A DNA stretch of 64,000 nt from Acanthococcus lagerstroemiae (taxonomy: Eukaryota; Arthropoda; Insecta; Hemiptera; Eriococcidae): positions 48,125,497 through 48,189,496 of the forward strand of contig CM063107.1 in NCBI GenBank assembly GCA_031841125.1, written 5' to 3'. The notes beneath the pieces are model-generated. The model ran no database searches and was not told the origin of the DNA. It worked only from the letters and a program-made list of their open reading frames with translations. A program made the position numbers and the translations under genes. Position 1 is the stretch's first letter, and each line of letters starts with the position of its first letter. This document shows, piece after piece, positions 1 through 11,473 of this stretch.

Positions 1-1102
1 GGGAAACGAACCTGGAGAGTGATCTCATTAATAGCAATCAAAAACAAGGTTACGCTGAAGACTGAGCCTTGCGGGACTCCATGACGAGCGGTCGGAGGCA
101 GGAAAGATGTCCTCTCACACGTACCCAAATGAAACCGTTTTGCAGGAAGCGTTGTAGGATTAGAGAAAGATGTCCGCGTAAACCGTATTTATGAACAAAG
201 AACAGATGTGATACCTCCATACTCTATGGAAGGCCTTTTCCACATCGAAGAATACTGAGAACAGATGATTTCCTGTTGAAAATGCATCGCAAATTTTTGC
301 TCGCAGATCAGCCAGGGATGAGTGTTGATAGAGATTTACGGAAGCCGTACTGTGACGTCGAAAGTCCATTGTCAGATTCCAGGTACCAGACTGACCTTTT
401 GTTAATGATTTTTTTCAAACGTTTTGCCGAGGACGCTAGTAAGTGAGATGGGACGATATGACCTGGGTAGAGAAGCGTTTGAAGACGGTTTTAGGATTGG
501 TATAAACGATTGCTGTTTTCCAATTAGGTTGGTACGAATCTGACTGTTGTATTTTGTTAAATAGCGATGTTAAGTGAGAGATGGCATTAGAGTGGAGATG
601 CTTGAGCATGACTGGTACGATGCGATCAGGGCTAGGGGCGGAGTTTTTAAAACATTGATGGATGGTGGCAGTAACTTCCGCTTCTTCGATGGGTTGGTTG
701 TAAGATAGATCCTGAATCTTGGTGGAAAAGTCGAGCTGGTTTGCTTCTGCTTGTGTTTTGTAGCTTAGGAATTGAGGGTCATGAGCTGAATCGGACGATG
801 CTACTACGTAGTGATTGACTAAGGCTTCAGAAATATCAGGTGGGTTGGAAATGACTTGGTGATTGACGGTCAAGAACGGGATGTTAAAGCTCTGTTTCGT
901 CCTTGTTATCCGTTTAATGCTACTCCGCATGGTGCAGCTGGAAACAGGATGGTTGATACTGGAGACGAAGTTGTTCCAGCCCTGTTTCTAGGAGAAACGG
1001 AGGAGGACACGTGCCTTCGTTCGGAGCTTCTTGTATTCGAGGAAGTCTGAGGGTGAGTAGCTCCAGTACATCAACTATATGGTTTCTTGAGTCACAGTTC
1101 AT
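1..1102 (-). pseudogene. Non-LTR retrotransposon ORF2 fragment (Jockey/I-type reverse transcriptase), broken
   Basis: Reading the minus strand from right to left gives the order expected of a Jockey/I-superfamily LINE ORF2. First comes a linker between the endonuclease and reverse transcriptase (RT) domains (about 1100-900). Then come NSAPSPDRIVPVMLKHL (RT fingers; the family usually has APGPDGI), SSHLT with QYGFRK-like remains near 370-440, FFDVEKAFHRVW (motif A, first catalytic Asp present) near 240, and GVPQGSVFSVTLFLIAINEI at about 20-90. The catalytic FADD box should lie just beyond base 1. The conserved blocks fall in different frames with stops between them, so at least three frameshifts or stops have accumulated and no protein can be made. 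No endonuclease domain is legible upstream; the element is 5' truncated or decayed beyond about 1.1-1.4 kb. The RT assignment is secure. The exact clade (Jockey, I or R1-like) is inference. Confidence 0.88.
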
Positions 1103-2719
1103 TTCTCAGGTCATTTTAGCTATGACCTTCACCCAGAAGACTCCAAGAGGACCAAAAAAGGATTCAGGTTCTTGCGCCATGTGGGGCCTTCTGCCTTCTG
1201 AATTAACGATTATAGCTGAAACAACCCCAAAAATGATTTCAGCGATTCGAGGACCCATGTACGAGGTCTTACTGGTTTTAAAATCTTAGATTCGCACGAA
1301 TAATCACACAAGTTCTCACTCGTTAGGAATTTACTCTGACATGAAGCTATTACTCTAATTTTTGGAGAAACCTCGTTTTCAGATTCTTCCCGCTTTTCAC
1401 GCATCAGGAGTAACACAGCTCAGGTGGGGTTTAGTGACGCTTCAAAATTTATCAGAAGCCCTTTTCCGGACGAAAAAATGCGGCGTGCTCGAAGTAGAAA
1501 AATTAATCGACGAATTACCGTGCCATTCGGGAGTCATTCCGGTCATCAGAAAGTCACAAATGCGCCGCAAAATAGCGGATAGTCGTAACTTGTGTCCCAG
1601 TGCAGTATACGGTAATCGGTTACCGTACAGTTTGCACGTAACAGTCGATGAGATAGTTCGCCGAGGGAGTACAAGAATACAGAGAGTAGTACGTAAAATA
1701 CGTTGGAAAAGGAAAATGAGTTCGCTCTGCAGTGGCGCTGGCAATTGAAAGTGCGAAAATTAATCCGTTTATCTGCGACTCCACTTTTTTTCCCTCGTCG
1801 CAAGCGAAAGTCGTGACGCGCCGAACCTATTGCGGAAAATTAGATTCTAGACAATAAAAACGGGCAACTAAACAGACATGGAGGCTGATAATGAAAACGG
1901 TTGGTAAATTTGCGAGTCTCTCCCACTGTTGTGTCGCCAAAATGTGGGTGACTTGAGACCAAAAAGTAAGGCGAATGTAGAACAGGAAGAAATTCACCGC
2001 CGCCGGTATATTTCCAGCACACAAACGGATATACGGAAATAATGTTAATCGAATCGACGAACGTGTGAATCGGGAAGACGATTGGAGGACGCGAACTGGA
2101 GTCAGGTACAGGACTCGGGGGCTGAATAAAGCGAACACATCAGACAGCCTAATATTAATAGAGAGACGATCGGCATTTATGAAACAGACGTTATATTCGG
2201 GGCTAAAAGTTGATGGCACGCCGGTAGCGACTATTGCGATTGTGTGCTTCGTTTAGTTGATTATACGAGTTTAAAGTTTTGTTTAACTTTATCAACATCG
2301 CCGCACCGTGTTGCTACAAAGTCAGCGTCGTGTTAACGTTTTGAAGAAATAAACTCAATTCGCTCCCCCGGCGTGATATTTAGTCGAGCATTTTGTTGGA
2401 ACTTCAGGAAAATATAAAGAGGCAATTTTAATATACCGAGCATTCATGTACGCGTTCGCTAATTTCTTCATCGTTAGCGAGCGTGCGAAACGAATATAAT
2501 TGTATTTAGGTTTCGAAATTTCTTCATTTAGCTCTCGAAAATTAGACTTTTCCAGCTGGACCAAATTTCCAGCGAAGATTCATTCTCGTAAACGTCCTTG
2601 GACTGACTCCTTAATCAACATATTACAGGTTTTCAGTAATCCCGGTGAAGCTCCCCCTCCCCCAAGAAAGCTGAACGTACCCTATATCATTTTTCTCTTG
2701 AAATTTCGAGAACTATCAG
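1103..2719. other. No gene recognised; locally CpG-rich stretch
   Basis: Small overlapping ORFs occur on both strands (the longest, 1362-1748, is 128 codons), but none shows a recognisable domain. The part from about 1480 to 2300 is visibly richer in CG dinucleotides than its surroundings. It contains a perfect 8-bp palindrome, TACGGTAA at 1608-1615 and TTACCGTA at 1620-1627, with a 4-base loop. Confidence 0.5.
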
Positions 2720-3598
2720 TTACAGTAGGGCTTTCCACTGTCGGGTTTGTTTACATGATTTTTTATCTCGCTGTGGGATTACCAGTAATTTCGTAGCGCA
2801 TTTGAACGTGTTGAAATTACTGTGTTACTGTGATTGAACATTGAAATTGCTGTTTGAAATTAAGAAAATTATGTCGAGGAATATGTGTATAATCAATGGG
2901 GACCGCCCTCGCGAAGGTCTCTCATCTGACCATTTTCCTACCGATATGAATGCGAATTAAGATCGTTTTCTGGAAAGAAAGTACCTGCCGTTATTAATTA
3001 AAATTGTTAGTATTCGCATCTGCTTGGAAATGCTTTGAACAAACTTTCGCATTTTGATAGCCATCTTCACGTTGCCCGGGCGAAAAACTGTGCCTTCCTA
3101 TATTTTAATAACAATTTAGGAATTTCACCAGATCTGGCTACAACTTTCCGCAAACCAAGTAACAGTCATGAAGATGCTTATGGCTTCTCGCTATTGACAC
3201 AACAAATGTGCATTTTTTCATAAAAATTGAAGTCCACGTCACCGTCAAAATAGAATACTGAAAAAATCATAAAATGTGGGAAAGGAACATATATGACGTG
3301 TCAGAAGATAAGGGCCTCAGTACAGTGTCCAGTTACCACTGAGGCACTTTTCTTGTGATACGGCACATACCGGGTGATGAACGAGAAGTCGCACCATAGG
3401 CAAACATGTAGTAACGTGCAACGTGTACGTAATGCATGTAGCGGAGATTGTGTTATCGTGTCGGCGCCGTTGCGCCTTATCGCATGTTGGCCCTATGGTG
3501 CGACTTCTCGTTCATCACCCTGTATAGCTCCTTAATGATAATCCCACAGTCAGATAAGAAATAATGTAAACAAACCGGACAGGGAAAAGTTCTATAAC
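2720..3598. mobile_element. Inverted-repeat element with arms of about 65 bp, hosting a MITE
   Basis: The stretch 2731-2790 reappears as its reverse complement at about 3529-3590. Both arms share GGTTTGTTTACAT and CTGTGGGATTA with few differences. The interior (about 740 bp) carries no protein signal and is interrupted near its right arm by the TA-flanked MITE at 3370-3522. No target duplication is clear, so the outer limits are approximate. This fits a decayed non-autonomous DNA transposon of unknown superfamily. Confidence 0.6.
3370..3522. mobile_element. 153-bp mariner-type MITE with TA target duplication
   Basis: The two ends are perfect inverted repeats for at least 29 bp: GGGTGATGAACGAGAAGTCG and its continuation at 3372-3400 equals the reverse complement of 3492-3520. 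The outermost bases are CC on the left and TG on the right, and both ends are flanked by TA (3368-3369 and 3523-3524). Beyond the 29 bp the arms stay similar (CAAACATG against CCAACATG) and the interior is non-coding. A TA target site with short TIRs is the hallmark of Tc1/mariner elements. The lack of divergence between the arms suggests a fairly young insertion, here into the 2720-3598 element. Confidence 0.85.
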
Positions 3599-3600
3599 GT

Positions 3601-4417
3601 CAGAGTTGCCAACTCTGTCCCATGAAAATATCGGCAAATAAACTCTCCCCCCCCCCCCTCCGCCTTGCTTCCAGTTTATTTACCAAAGTTTGCCACTTCT
3701 AAATTTTTGCTCGTTTCGCTCGGATAAAAGGGTGCCAATAGTCTTTTATGCTTCCTGGCTACTTGCTCTCTCATTCCGATTCCATCCTCTAATGGCGATT
3801 CGCAAATTCGTATGCTTTGTACGCATTTAATTTAACCCATTTGTGGATTATTTTCACTCAGTACCGTAAAGTGTCTACTAGTACATTTTTCATTCATTCA
3901 TTGGAGTGGTGGCGCTGTATGGGCCAAGTGCTCAGACTTTGTAGTCCATTGCAGTATTCCACAAGTTGCTGTTAAGGATCAACTCAGTAGCCTCACTTTT
4001 ATAGCAAAAGTGAAAATTTTACTGAGCTCTGTCCCTTTGACTTCACTGGGTGCTGGATACTCTAGTCCCAGTGCTTCGCTCTTGTCCTGGCTATTGCTGT
4101 GATTCTTACGGACTTTCACGCTTCTTCATGGAAAGTCACATTTGAAAAAATACCGGTTAAGCGGCAACACTGATGAAATACCGGCATCGGTACTTTCTTT
4201 GTGTACTGGCAGCAGTGTTCAAGTACCGGCTAGCTTGCAACCAGTGTACTAGTTTGTGAATCGCCATTAGAGGATGGAAAATTGAGCAAGGATAAAACAC
4301 TATTGACGACATTTTTGAATGCGAGCAAAAATTTGAAAGTACCAAATTTTGGCACTGGGGAGCAGTGAAAGAAACTTTATTTGCCAATATTTTCATGTGA
4401 TAGAGTTGGCAACCCTG
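3601..4417. mobile_element. Long-TIR (foldback-like) DNA element, about 817 bp
   Basis: The element starts CAGAGTTGCCAACTCT and ends with the reverse complement of CAGGGTTGCCAACTCT. The arms match imperfectly for about 200 bp inwards. Shared blocks are CATGAAAATAT with GGCAAATAAA, then AAATTTTTGCTCG, then CAATAGT with TTTTAT, and finally TCCATCCTCTAATGGCGATT at 3780-3800 against 4255-4277. The middle (about 3810-4250) is non-coding and unpaired. The left arm carries a C-tract at about 3649-3658. No flanking duplication was found. The right end abuts the C-terminal codons of the mariner relic, so the junction truncates that transposase. The CAGGGTTGCC end resembles hAT-type termini, but superfamily assignment is inference. 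Confidence 0.75.
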
Positions 4418-4900
4418 ACCTCAATACACTTTTTCCACCATCCCTGCAGCTTTTTGAACGCAAATGCCGGACCATCTCTCTGGAGCTCCTTGCAGTGCAG
4501 CTCCACAGCTTTGACGACCTCGTTATTGGTCTTGAATTTCCATCCCCTAAGCACAAACTTGACTTCAGGAAGTAGCCTGAAGTGCAAGGGGCGAGCGAAA
4601 TCTGGACTATATGAGGGGGGGGGCTACAGTTTCGATGCCAGAGTTTTCAAGAGATCCACTACAGTATGAGTGACGTGGGGGCCGTGCCTTGTCATGATAA
4701 AGTAAAATTTTGCTGGATATGGTAGGTGACACGGTACGCAAATCGTCACCCACGTCCACTCACCGCAGCGATCGACTTGAAATTAGTTATTATGAATGGC
4801 TAAAACAGTGGGCTACCCGATGGTATACAGTATTACCAACCAACACATCACATATTCCTCCAGAGTCAGTATTATTATTACTTTTTGAACAGCCCTCGTA
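4418..4900 (-). pseudogene. Mariner-family transposase relic, internally deleted and frameshifted
   Basis: On the minus strand the sequence reads KILLYHDKARP (mariner signature HDNARPH, second catalytic Asp present), then after a frameshift VTHTVVDLLKTLASKL. This is followed by PYSPDFARPLHF (family PPYSPDLAPSDFHLF) and by LLPEVKFVLRGWKFKTN with WWKKCIE at the C-terminus. Where the third catalytic Asp (the SD of APSD) should be, the sequence reads ARPLH, so that residue is lost. A mariner-like terminal repeat, CGAGGGCTGTTCAAAAAGTA on the minus strand, ends at 4898 next to TA (4899-4900). Only about 480 bp remain of roughly 1.3 kb, so the N-terminal half is deleted. The C-terminal end is interrupted at 4417 by the long-TIR element, and no second terminal repeat was found. 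It is non-functional. Confidence 0.85.
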
Positions 4901-4930
4901 TTATAGCGCATTAATTACAGAAATAAAATG

Positions 4931-6179
4931 ATGGTATATGTGCTGTAAAGATCACTAACCCCCCTCCCCCGACTGAGACCATCCCATTCTACTGAAAAGG
5001 TATGCACAGTATGCGTTTCATACTCTCGAAAAAATTCGTCGAATTCCAGGGTATGCAAATCGGGAAACAAAAAATTCAGTAACAATCGATGCATTCTCGG
5101 AGAATATTCGAATGATGACAAATATATCTTTTAGATAGTGTTCATTTGTTTCCCTCATTTCTAAGTTTTCCTATACAGGACGTTCCAGCTGAGTATGCCA
5201 AGTCGGTAGGAGGTGATAGTACTTGATGTATATTGTATAGTCTATACTGAAAATTAAAATGGCTTTGAATCTTGAAAATTTGAAAAATAGTGAATACATT
5301 GCGAGGGTAATAATTACTATTTTGATTCAGATTTTCCCCCCTCAAAGCTTGTCAATGGGTAGAACTTTATTGAAAAGAATTGTTTACCTTGGATATTAAA
5401 GGAGCTGCATCAATTTTGAGATTCTAATCATACAATTTGAGTACTTTAAATTTTAAAGCGTACAATTTTCAATTTCTATAGCACCATCAAATTTGGGATG
5501 GACAACAGGTAGAAAGACTTTCATGTTTCATTTTCAGTGTACAATCTATTGCTACCTTTCAAAACTATTACCGTCTCAGTTCCAAAATTCGTAAAATTTA
5601 GCAAAATTTAAATTTTTGAATGAACATTTACAAAGCAACATGTCATTCTTTGTCAGCTACGTCCATGAATCGCAGCCACTTAGAAAACGAAACAAAGGTT
5701 ATTATCACCGAAAGTTGCCTATCTTGAAAATTGAAGGAGCTACAGCACGTTGAATGTTACGCACTTCATCAATTTTATTTTCATCTTACTATTAGAATTT
5801 GAAACTGAGGAACTCCTTCAGTATTACAGATACACAGTTTAATTCGGTAAATTTATTTTACTTCTTCAATGTATGTATTATCCATTGATCACCTCTGAAA
5901 AAAGTTTGAATTAAAACTAGTAATCAGACTCACAGTGTATGTTCTCTATTTTTCAAACTATGAAGATTTATAGCTCCTTACATTTTGAGTGAAGACCATA
6001 ACATGTATAGTTTTTATTGGCCATATATTGAGCATTATCTGCTCTTACTAGCTTGGCACTTTCAGCTAGAACGCTTAATATAGTAACAGCCAAGTCAATG
6101 AAACGGTCACGTAAAGTACAACAGGGGAGGGAGTATTGCTCCTTCCTGAGAGGAAAATTCGTATAGGACATTCTTCAAA
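4931..6179. other. AT-rich, no gene seen
   Basis: Only short random ORFs occur. The phrase AAGGAGCT appears near 5400 and near 5745, and the reverse-complement phrase AGCTCCTT near 5972, so an old degenerate repeat may underlie the stretch. No boundaries can be drawn. Confidence 0.4.
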
Positions 6180-6720
6180 AATATATAACCAGTGGGAAGT
6201 TCTCCAAGTCTCAAACAAGTCTGCAAAAGGCTTCAAAAGTGTAAAGACATCTTGCACAAGTATGGGAAGTCATACAGATAATAACTATGGATGAGTTAGA
6301 TTTTTAATTGAATCATAAAAATAGTTGAATGAGTTCCAAGAAATCTTGAAAAACCTTTATCAAGTGTGGAAAAGTCTTCCAGAGTATTGAAGAAGTCTTG
6401 AAGAGTAATAATGAACCTCGAAAGAGTCTTCTTGAGTAAGTTTGCAAGAGCCTTATAGAGTCGGACGAGTTGTGTTTCACACGAGTATGGAAGGATTTTT
6501 GAAAGCCTTGATTGAGTCTTGAAGAATAGGAATAAGCTGTGGAAGTGTCATAGAGTTTTAAACCAAGTTTTGAATTCTGGCAGAGTCATGAAGAGTCCTA
6601 AATGAGCATTGAAGAATCATAGTCGGTTGGGAGGAATCCGAGTGTCGTGTACAGTTTTTAAAGAGCCTTACACAAGCATGAAAGATTTTGAATAATCTTA
6701 ATCGTACCTTGAAGCAGGGC
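6180..6720. repeat. Degenerate short-period tract rich in GAGTCTTGAA
   Basis: The stretch is made of imperfect reiterations of a 10-16 bp phrase. Examples are AAGTCTTCCAGAG, GAAGAAGTCTTGAAGAGT, GAAAGAGTCTTCTTGAG, GATTGAGTCTTGAAGAA and GAGTCATGAAGAGTC. Spacing is irregular and units differ by substitutions and indels, which points to an old, mutated minisatellite. Tracts with the same core occur at 33230-34060 (opposite orientation), 47805-48005 and 59098-59175. Confidence 0.7.
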
Positions 6721-8374
6721 TGTAGTGATGGCCCTCCTCCTAAGCTGGAAAAAACGCGCTTTTCAAATTAAATTTGTTTAAAATTGAAAAAAAATCCACT
6801 CGCTCCGCTCACGAACTCGGTTTCTCTTTTTTTTCTCTCTATTTCAGATCACTCTTTGCAATTTAACTATGACTCGGTCTTGAAGACATCAATTCATTCT
6901 TGAAGAATCATAGAGAGTAGTATCCGTGTTATGAAGGGGGGAGGATAAATATTATCAGATTATTCTTACATCTTATTCTGAATTTGCCCTTCTCAGGACG
7001 GCGTCTTAGATTCGCTATTGCCGTTCATGTTTTCTTTTCCTCTCTTTATTATTTGTGAGACGATTTGGTTTTATGCAGTTTTACCATTTATTTCTTGCTA
7101 TGAACGTGTTCACAATGAGAGAGAAGGGCAAATGAAACAGAGGCTTTCCTTAAATTAGAAAAAATCATGTTTTTCAAAAAATTGTATGATTCTTTATCTT
7201 TAAAAAAAAAAGTGTTTGCCTCCTCACCCTTACAATCGTCTTGCCTCTGTCTCTGAAAAAATTTCTGTTAGCGCTCATGGTTGCGAACACCAGCAGAAAA
7301 ATAATACTTACTTTCGAGAAATTTCTCAGTTTGGCGTTGGATGCAAGATATCTTATAACTACAAAGTTTCTGAGCCATAGGGTGAGTTTTAGAGCTAGAG
7401 ATTCATACGAGTTCAGATTATAGTTTCTTGAGCTTGTATTTTCACTGCGATGAGAGGAGGCTAGAGTGAAAATAGATCGAGCTTCATCTTGGTCCACGAT
7501 TGCGGAGCTAAAACACAATTGTAGGAATCAGTAACTATGGAAAGCGAAAAAATGTATCAAATTTTAAGAGCCCCTGATTATTGTCGATGTTATTTCTGGT
7601 AATTAACTGTGAGTAATATGTCTGGTTCTTAGAACTGTGCTAATTGTAAGATCAACCGTCACCGTGTCCAATAGTAGCAAAACGCTAACATGATGTTCAG
7701 AAGTTACAAGACTTCTTCTTCTTCGGTCATTGTTCTTCCGCTGGAGACCCCCAGTCACTCTTCGTTTTTTCAAATTACATCCATAAAATTAATTTTCCGT
7801 TTCGACACTCGCTGAGAGTTATTTAGGTTCTTAAATTGTTCGAGACTAAATAAAACTAATTTTAATGAATGTGCAGTAATCCTTCAATTTATCTGTGCTG
7901 TGTATTATGAAGTGTATAACTTTTCATCTGAACTTTTTTACACTCGCCCAGTCCTGTGGCGTGGTCTGCAAACAACCGTGCACACACGCTATAAAAAACA
8001 AAGTATGTAGTCGTCTGCCTCCTGTGTTGGCATTAATTCAAAGATATGTCACGTCGTCCGAATGTAACAATAATTATTGTCGCGTATTTACTTAATGATG
8101 ATTAATTCCACAAATCGAAGCTCGCTACTACTTGAATTTAGAACTACATCGAGATTTCAAGTTTTAATCGCATGTTGAATACTAATTCAGTTTTCATAGG
8201 TACTTTTTTCAGTTTATTTTGCGTTTTAAGACTTTCCTAGTTGTTTCAGTTGTTCGTTTTTGTTCCTCAGTCTTATAGCGTGAGTGTGAGGTAGAGGCTG
8301 TAGGCTCTTTTTCTGCTATTGTTGATGAGTGGCAATCGGAATTTGAAATTCGCTCTTTACGTTCAACACTCCAA
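6721..8374. other. No gene recognised
   Basis: AT-rich sequence with chance ORFs. The overlapping frames at 7174-7518 (minus) and 7241-7423 (plus) cover the same bases and neither resembles a known family. Confidence 0.4.
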
Positions 8375-8655
8375 CTGTCACGTGTATCAGATTAATACGT
8401 AGATACACGTTTCTTCGGGCCATGTGTATCAAATGGATACTTACGACATACTTCTGCTTCAGGACTCCATGAATGAGTACAGTTAGTAGCTATTTTCCTG
8501 TAGAATTATGGAGTACTAGAAATGAAGTAGTATATTTAAATTACAATGAGTGCAAGTCGGTCTGAAAGAGAATGAAAAAAGATGGCATCAATTTGATACG
8601 GTATTGATTAAACTTCCTCAACTGGCCGTGTGTATCAAGTGGATACACAAGTCCC
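8375..8655. repeat. Three scattered GTGTATC/GATAC near-palindromes
   Basis: CGTGTATC and GATACACG are separated by 13 bases near 8380-8409. GTGTATC is followed by GATAC near 8422-8440. GTGTATC and GATACAC are separated by 6 bases near 8629-8648. All three lie within 280 bp. No coding sequence is present. They may be decayed repeat copies or protein-binding sites; the sequence alone cannot decide. Confidence 0.4.
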
Positions 8656-9396
8656 GTGGTCCTGTCCTTCTCTTCTTTCAAATTTAACTCATGTACCGAA
8701 TAAGTTACTAATGCTTAGACAGTTCCTGTTTTTTGATTGTGTCCCATTTTGATGTGCACCCTCTCCTGTCTATTTATAAAGCACAATTGAAATCCAAAGA
8801 GGTGAAATAAAGATGAGAAATTACAGCTATGTATTATTAGAACATAAGTCGACTGTTATTGCGTGTCTGCGTGGGGGTGTCTGTTAAAAATAGAGATCGT
8901 TGTTAATGTCTACAAATTCCCTACACATTACTCGACATTCTTATTGGTCGTGAGAATAAGTTAAGAAAGTACCGAAGCAAGTTTTCCTCAGAGGAAGGGG
9001 TAGCGTCATAACTTTTCTAACTTTAAATTACGGTCTGGTTTGGCCAACTGGTGAAAACATTAGGAGTCCGGCCATCGAAAAAGGAGAAAAAACAGAATTT
9101 CGCAGTATAGCAAAAATTCAGCGGTAGTTCGCTGTAGGATGGGCGTAGTGTACTTTGAATAAGCATCCTGATTTAACTCGTTTTCGATCAAAATTTCATA
9201 AATTCAAAATGAGAGAGGGTCACCAGCTCGACCCAACAGTTCTACAATCTAAAACACTATAAGAAAGGCTGAACACTAACAAAACTTACATTATGTGTAG
9301 ATGAACATTGTAGAAGTACTAACAAATAAGTTGTTTTATAAGGAAACATTTTTAATTCGAAGTGGGTAGTGATTTTTACATCCTGAAATTCTGCGT

Positions 9397-9432
9397 CAAG
9401 TAAGGTTCTTTGCCAAGTAAGGTTCTCTGCCG
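9397..9432. repeat. Tandem duplication of an 18-bp phrase
   Basis: The phrase CAAGTAAGGTTCTTTGC is followed immediately by CAAGTAAGGTTCTCTGC. There is one base difference, and the next phrase, CGAATAAG, diverges. Confidence 0.6.
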
Positions 9433-10734
9433 AATAAGATAATTTGCTGAGAATTCTTCACTTGGCTTACTTATTAATTGGCTGAATAGTAAAGTGGACG
9501 ATCGTATATTTTAAAACAGTAAGTTGCACATAATCGATTGAACGATAAATGTTTTACCTTTGCCGATTCATTAAAATGCATATCCGTTGGCAACATATTA
9601 TGAAAAGTTAGCCAAGTGATTCACGAAGTTTATGAAGCGAATGTACAGTGCGAAATAATATCCTGTATCCGTGAAACTGTTGAGTGAGATTGCAAATTCT
9701 AAACCATCCTTTTCAGAACTATTTATATACATAATCTTATCAAAAAGGTACATAAATAATCATTTTGTCGGATCTTCTCTCCCGAAATGGTAAATAACGT
9801 GACACATTCTGTAAAAATTGGTGAAAAAATTGTCTGAATATCTTCATCGGTCTGATTTCTAAAATTAGGCTAACACTATGCTAAATTAGGTTTAAAGTTC
9901 TTTAACTGCGTCTCTTAAAGTACAGACTTAATCCGTCTTCACTTTAGTTCAATTACCAACTCTTTCTGGGCAACTACTGCTTCAGCTTAGGGTTCATAAC
10001 GTTCACACTGTCATTGGCCACTGCCTCTGCAGCCTCTACAACAGGTACTAGGTACTAAACTATTATTGACTGCTGCCTCTCCAGCATCTACAGTACAAAC
10101 ACAAAATTTGCTGTTCTTGGTAGCATGAGCAATAGCAACAGAATTACTCTCTGTCTAGTCTGCAATGTTCACAACGGCAAAACGTGTCCCATGCCCTCAG
10201 CACATGATCAACTTGATACTGGCATTAACAGATACTGAGTAGCCATACTCCGTTGACACTTGACAGTATACTAAATTGACATAACTAGTCCGATTAGTCC
10301 GCATTTGACCTCACAGTGTGACTCAGATTTTCAGGCAGCTAACCCAAAAGACCAGCTGTAGGTTGCAAAATGCATTGGAATAAAGGCACGAAGTGTATCT
10401 CCCTTAGGGATTATTAAGTAAATCTGACAGGTAAACTATTCGTAGCATGGGCAGCAGGAACTTCAACCATGCCAGCTGTTGCAGCGAATATCCTGCAGAA
10501 TCCACCCCAAACCCTACCGCAGTGTCAAAGCTACTGCTGTCCATTTCTAACGACTGTCCATTCCTTGGTCTGTAGCTTTCATAGACTGTCTCTTCCTCGG
10601 TCTGTCTGGAGACAAGCCATTGCCAAGTCTGTAGCTATTGCTGTGCATTCTTCTGCATTGACTGTCATTCATCAATCTGCAGCTTTGACTAATATACGTT
10701 ACAATGCCTTTCGATGCAAGACTATGTTTTAAGT
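9433..10734. other. No gene; weak internal repetition
   Basis: A phrase like CTGCCTCTGCAGCCTCTAC near 10020 returns about 50 bp later as CTGCCTCTCCAGCATCTAC. Phrases built on GTCTGTAGCT recur near 10569, 10600 and 10630. This gives an 87-codon ORF at 10469-10732 whose low-complexity composition comes from the repeats, not from protein constraint. Confidence 0.4.
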
Positions 10735-10845
10735 ATTCCATGTGTAGGGTATGCCAATTCACTTTTCTTCTCCTGTATTCCAGATGATTTCGGCTGTTAT
10801 GCCAGAAAAGTGAATTGATCCACCCTACACATGGAATATTACCAA
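10735..10845. repeat. Hairpin with a LINE-tail-like centre
   Basis: The arm TATTCCATGTGTAGGGT plus AATTCACTTTTCT at 10735-10775 pairs with the reverse complement at about 10802-10843. The centre carries TTTCGGCTGTTATGCCA. The arm plus centre is shared with 47545-47630, where the second arm is missing. On the minus strand the shared centre reads TGGCATAACAGCCGAAA, the style of sequence found in many non-LTR retrotransposon 3' ends. The duplication into a hairpin here is therefore secondary. Confidence 0.65.
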
Positions 10846-10958
10846 GTTCACTCACACTCAGAAATGGACACTATGTTATATGTACTGCACTACTCGTAAT
10901 CATTTACAGTTATTGATTTTTTTTTTTTTTAATACCTAGGCCAAAATCTGTTTTTTTT

Positions 10959-11473
10959 AGGGGTTATTCATTAATCACGTAAGGACGATTTTAGCCATTC
11001 TTGACCCCCCTACCCCCATGTAAGGACACATAAGATTAATTGACCCCTCCCCCTTCTTACGTAAGATTTTTTCATGAATTTTCCTAAAAAGCTTTAAAAT
11101 AAATTAGTATCGTTTGAAAAGGTTCAGATACAGTAAAATAATTTATTATGTCACATAATAAAACTAAGATTTTTATTTATTTTTTGACATAATTATTTAA
11201 TGCTTGGTTAATGTGGAAAACCTGTCATTATGGAAATTTTTAAAGTGGTCTGTTGGGTTTCCACTATGTACAGGTTTCACTGTACGTCTATTTATTCATC
11301 TTTAGCGGCTGCATGCAAAAAATGTGTCGCCTGAATGGTGGCTACGTTAAAACTTACGTAATAAAATATTACGTAAGAATTACTTTTAGCCCCCTCCCAA
11401 GTAAGGTCATTCAGAGATTTTTATCTCCCCCCCCCCCGCCGAAGGGTCCTTACGTGATTAATGAAAGACCCCT
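10959..11473. mobile_element. 515-bp TIR element (non-autonomous DNA transposon)
   Basis: The left end reads AGGGGTTATTCATTAATCAC followed by GTAAGGAC. The right end is the reverse complement of AAGGGGTCTTTCATTAATCA followed by CGTAAGGAC, two mismatches over about 28 bp. Subterminal C-rich and TTACGTAA motifs are also mirrored (CTTACGTAAG near 11055; TTACGTAA near 11354 and 11370). The interior is AT-rich with no transposase. A C-tract lies at about 11427-11437. No target duplication could be fixed, so the superfamily is unknown. Confidence 0.75.

Noticed and set aside
1362..1748. 128-codon plus ORF in a CG-rich patch
   Set aside because: Overlapped by equally long frames on the other strand and lacks any recognisable domain.
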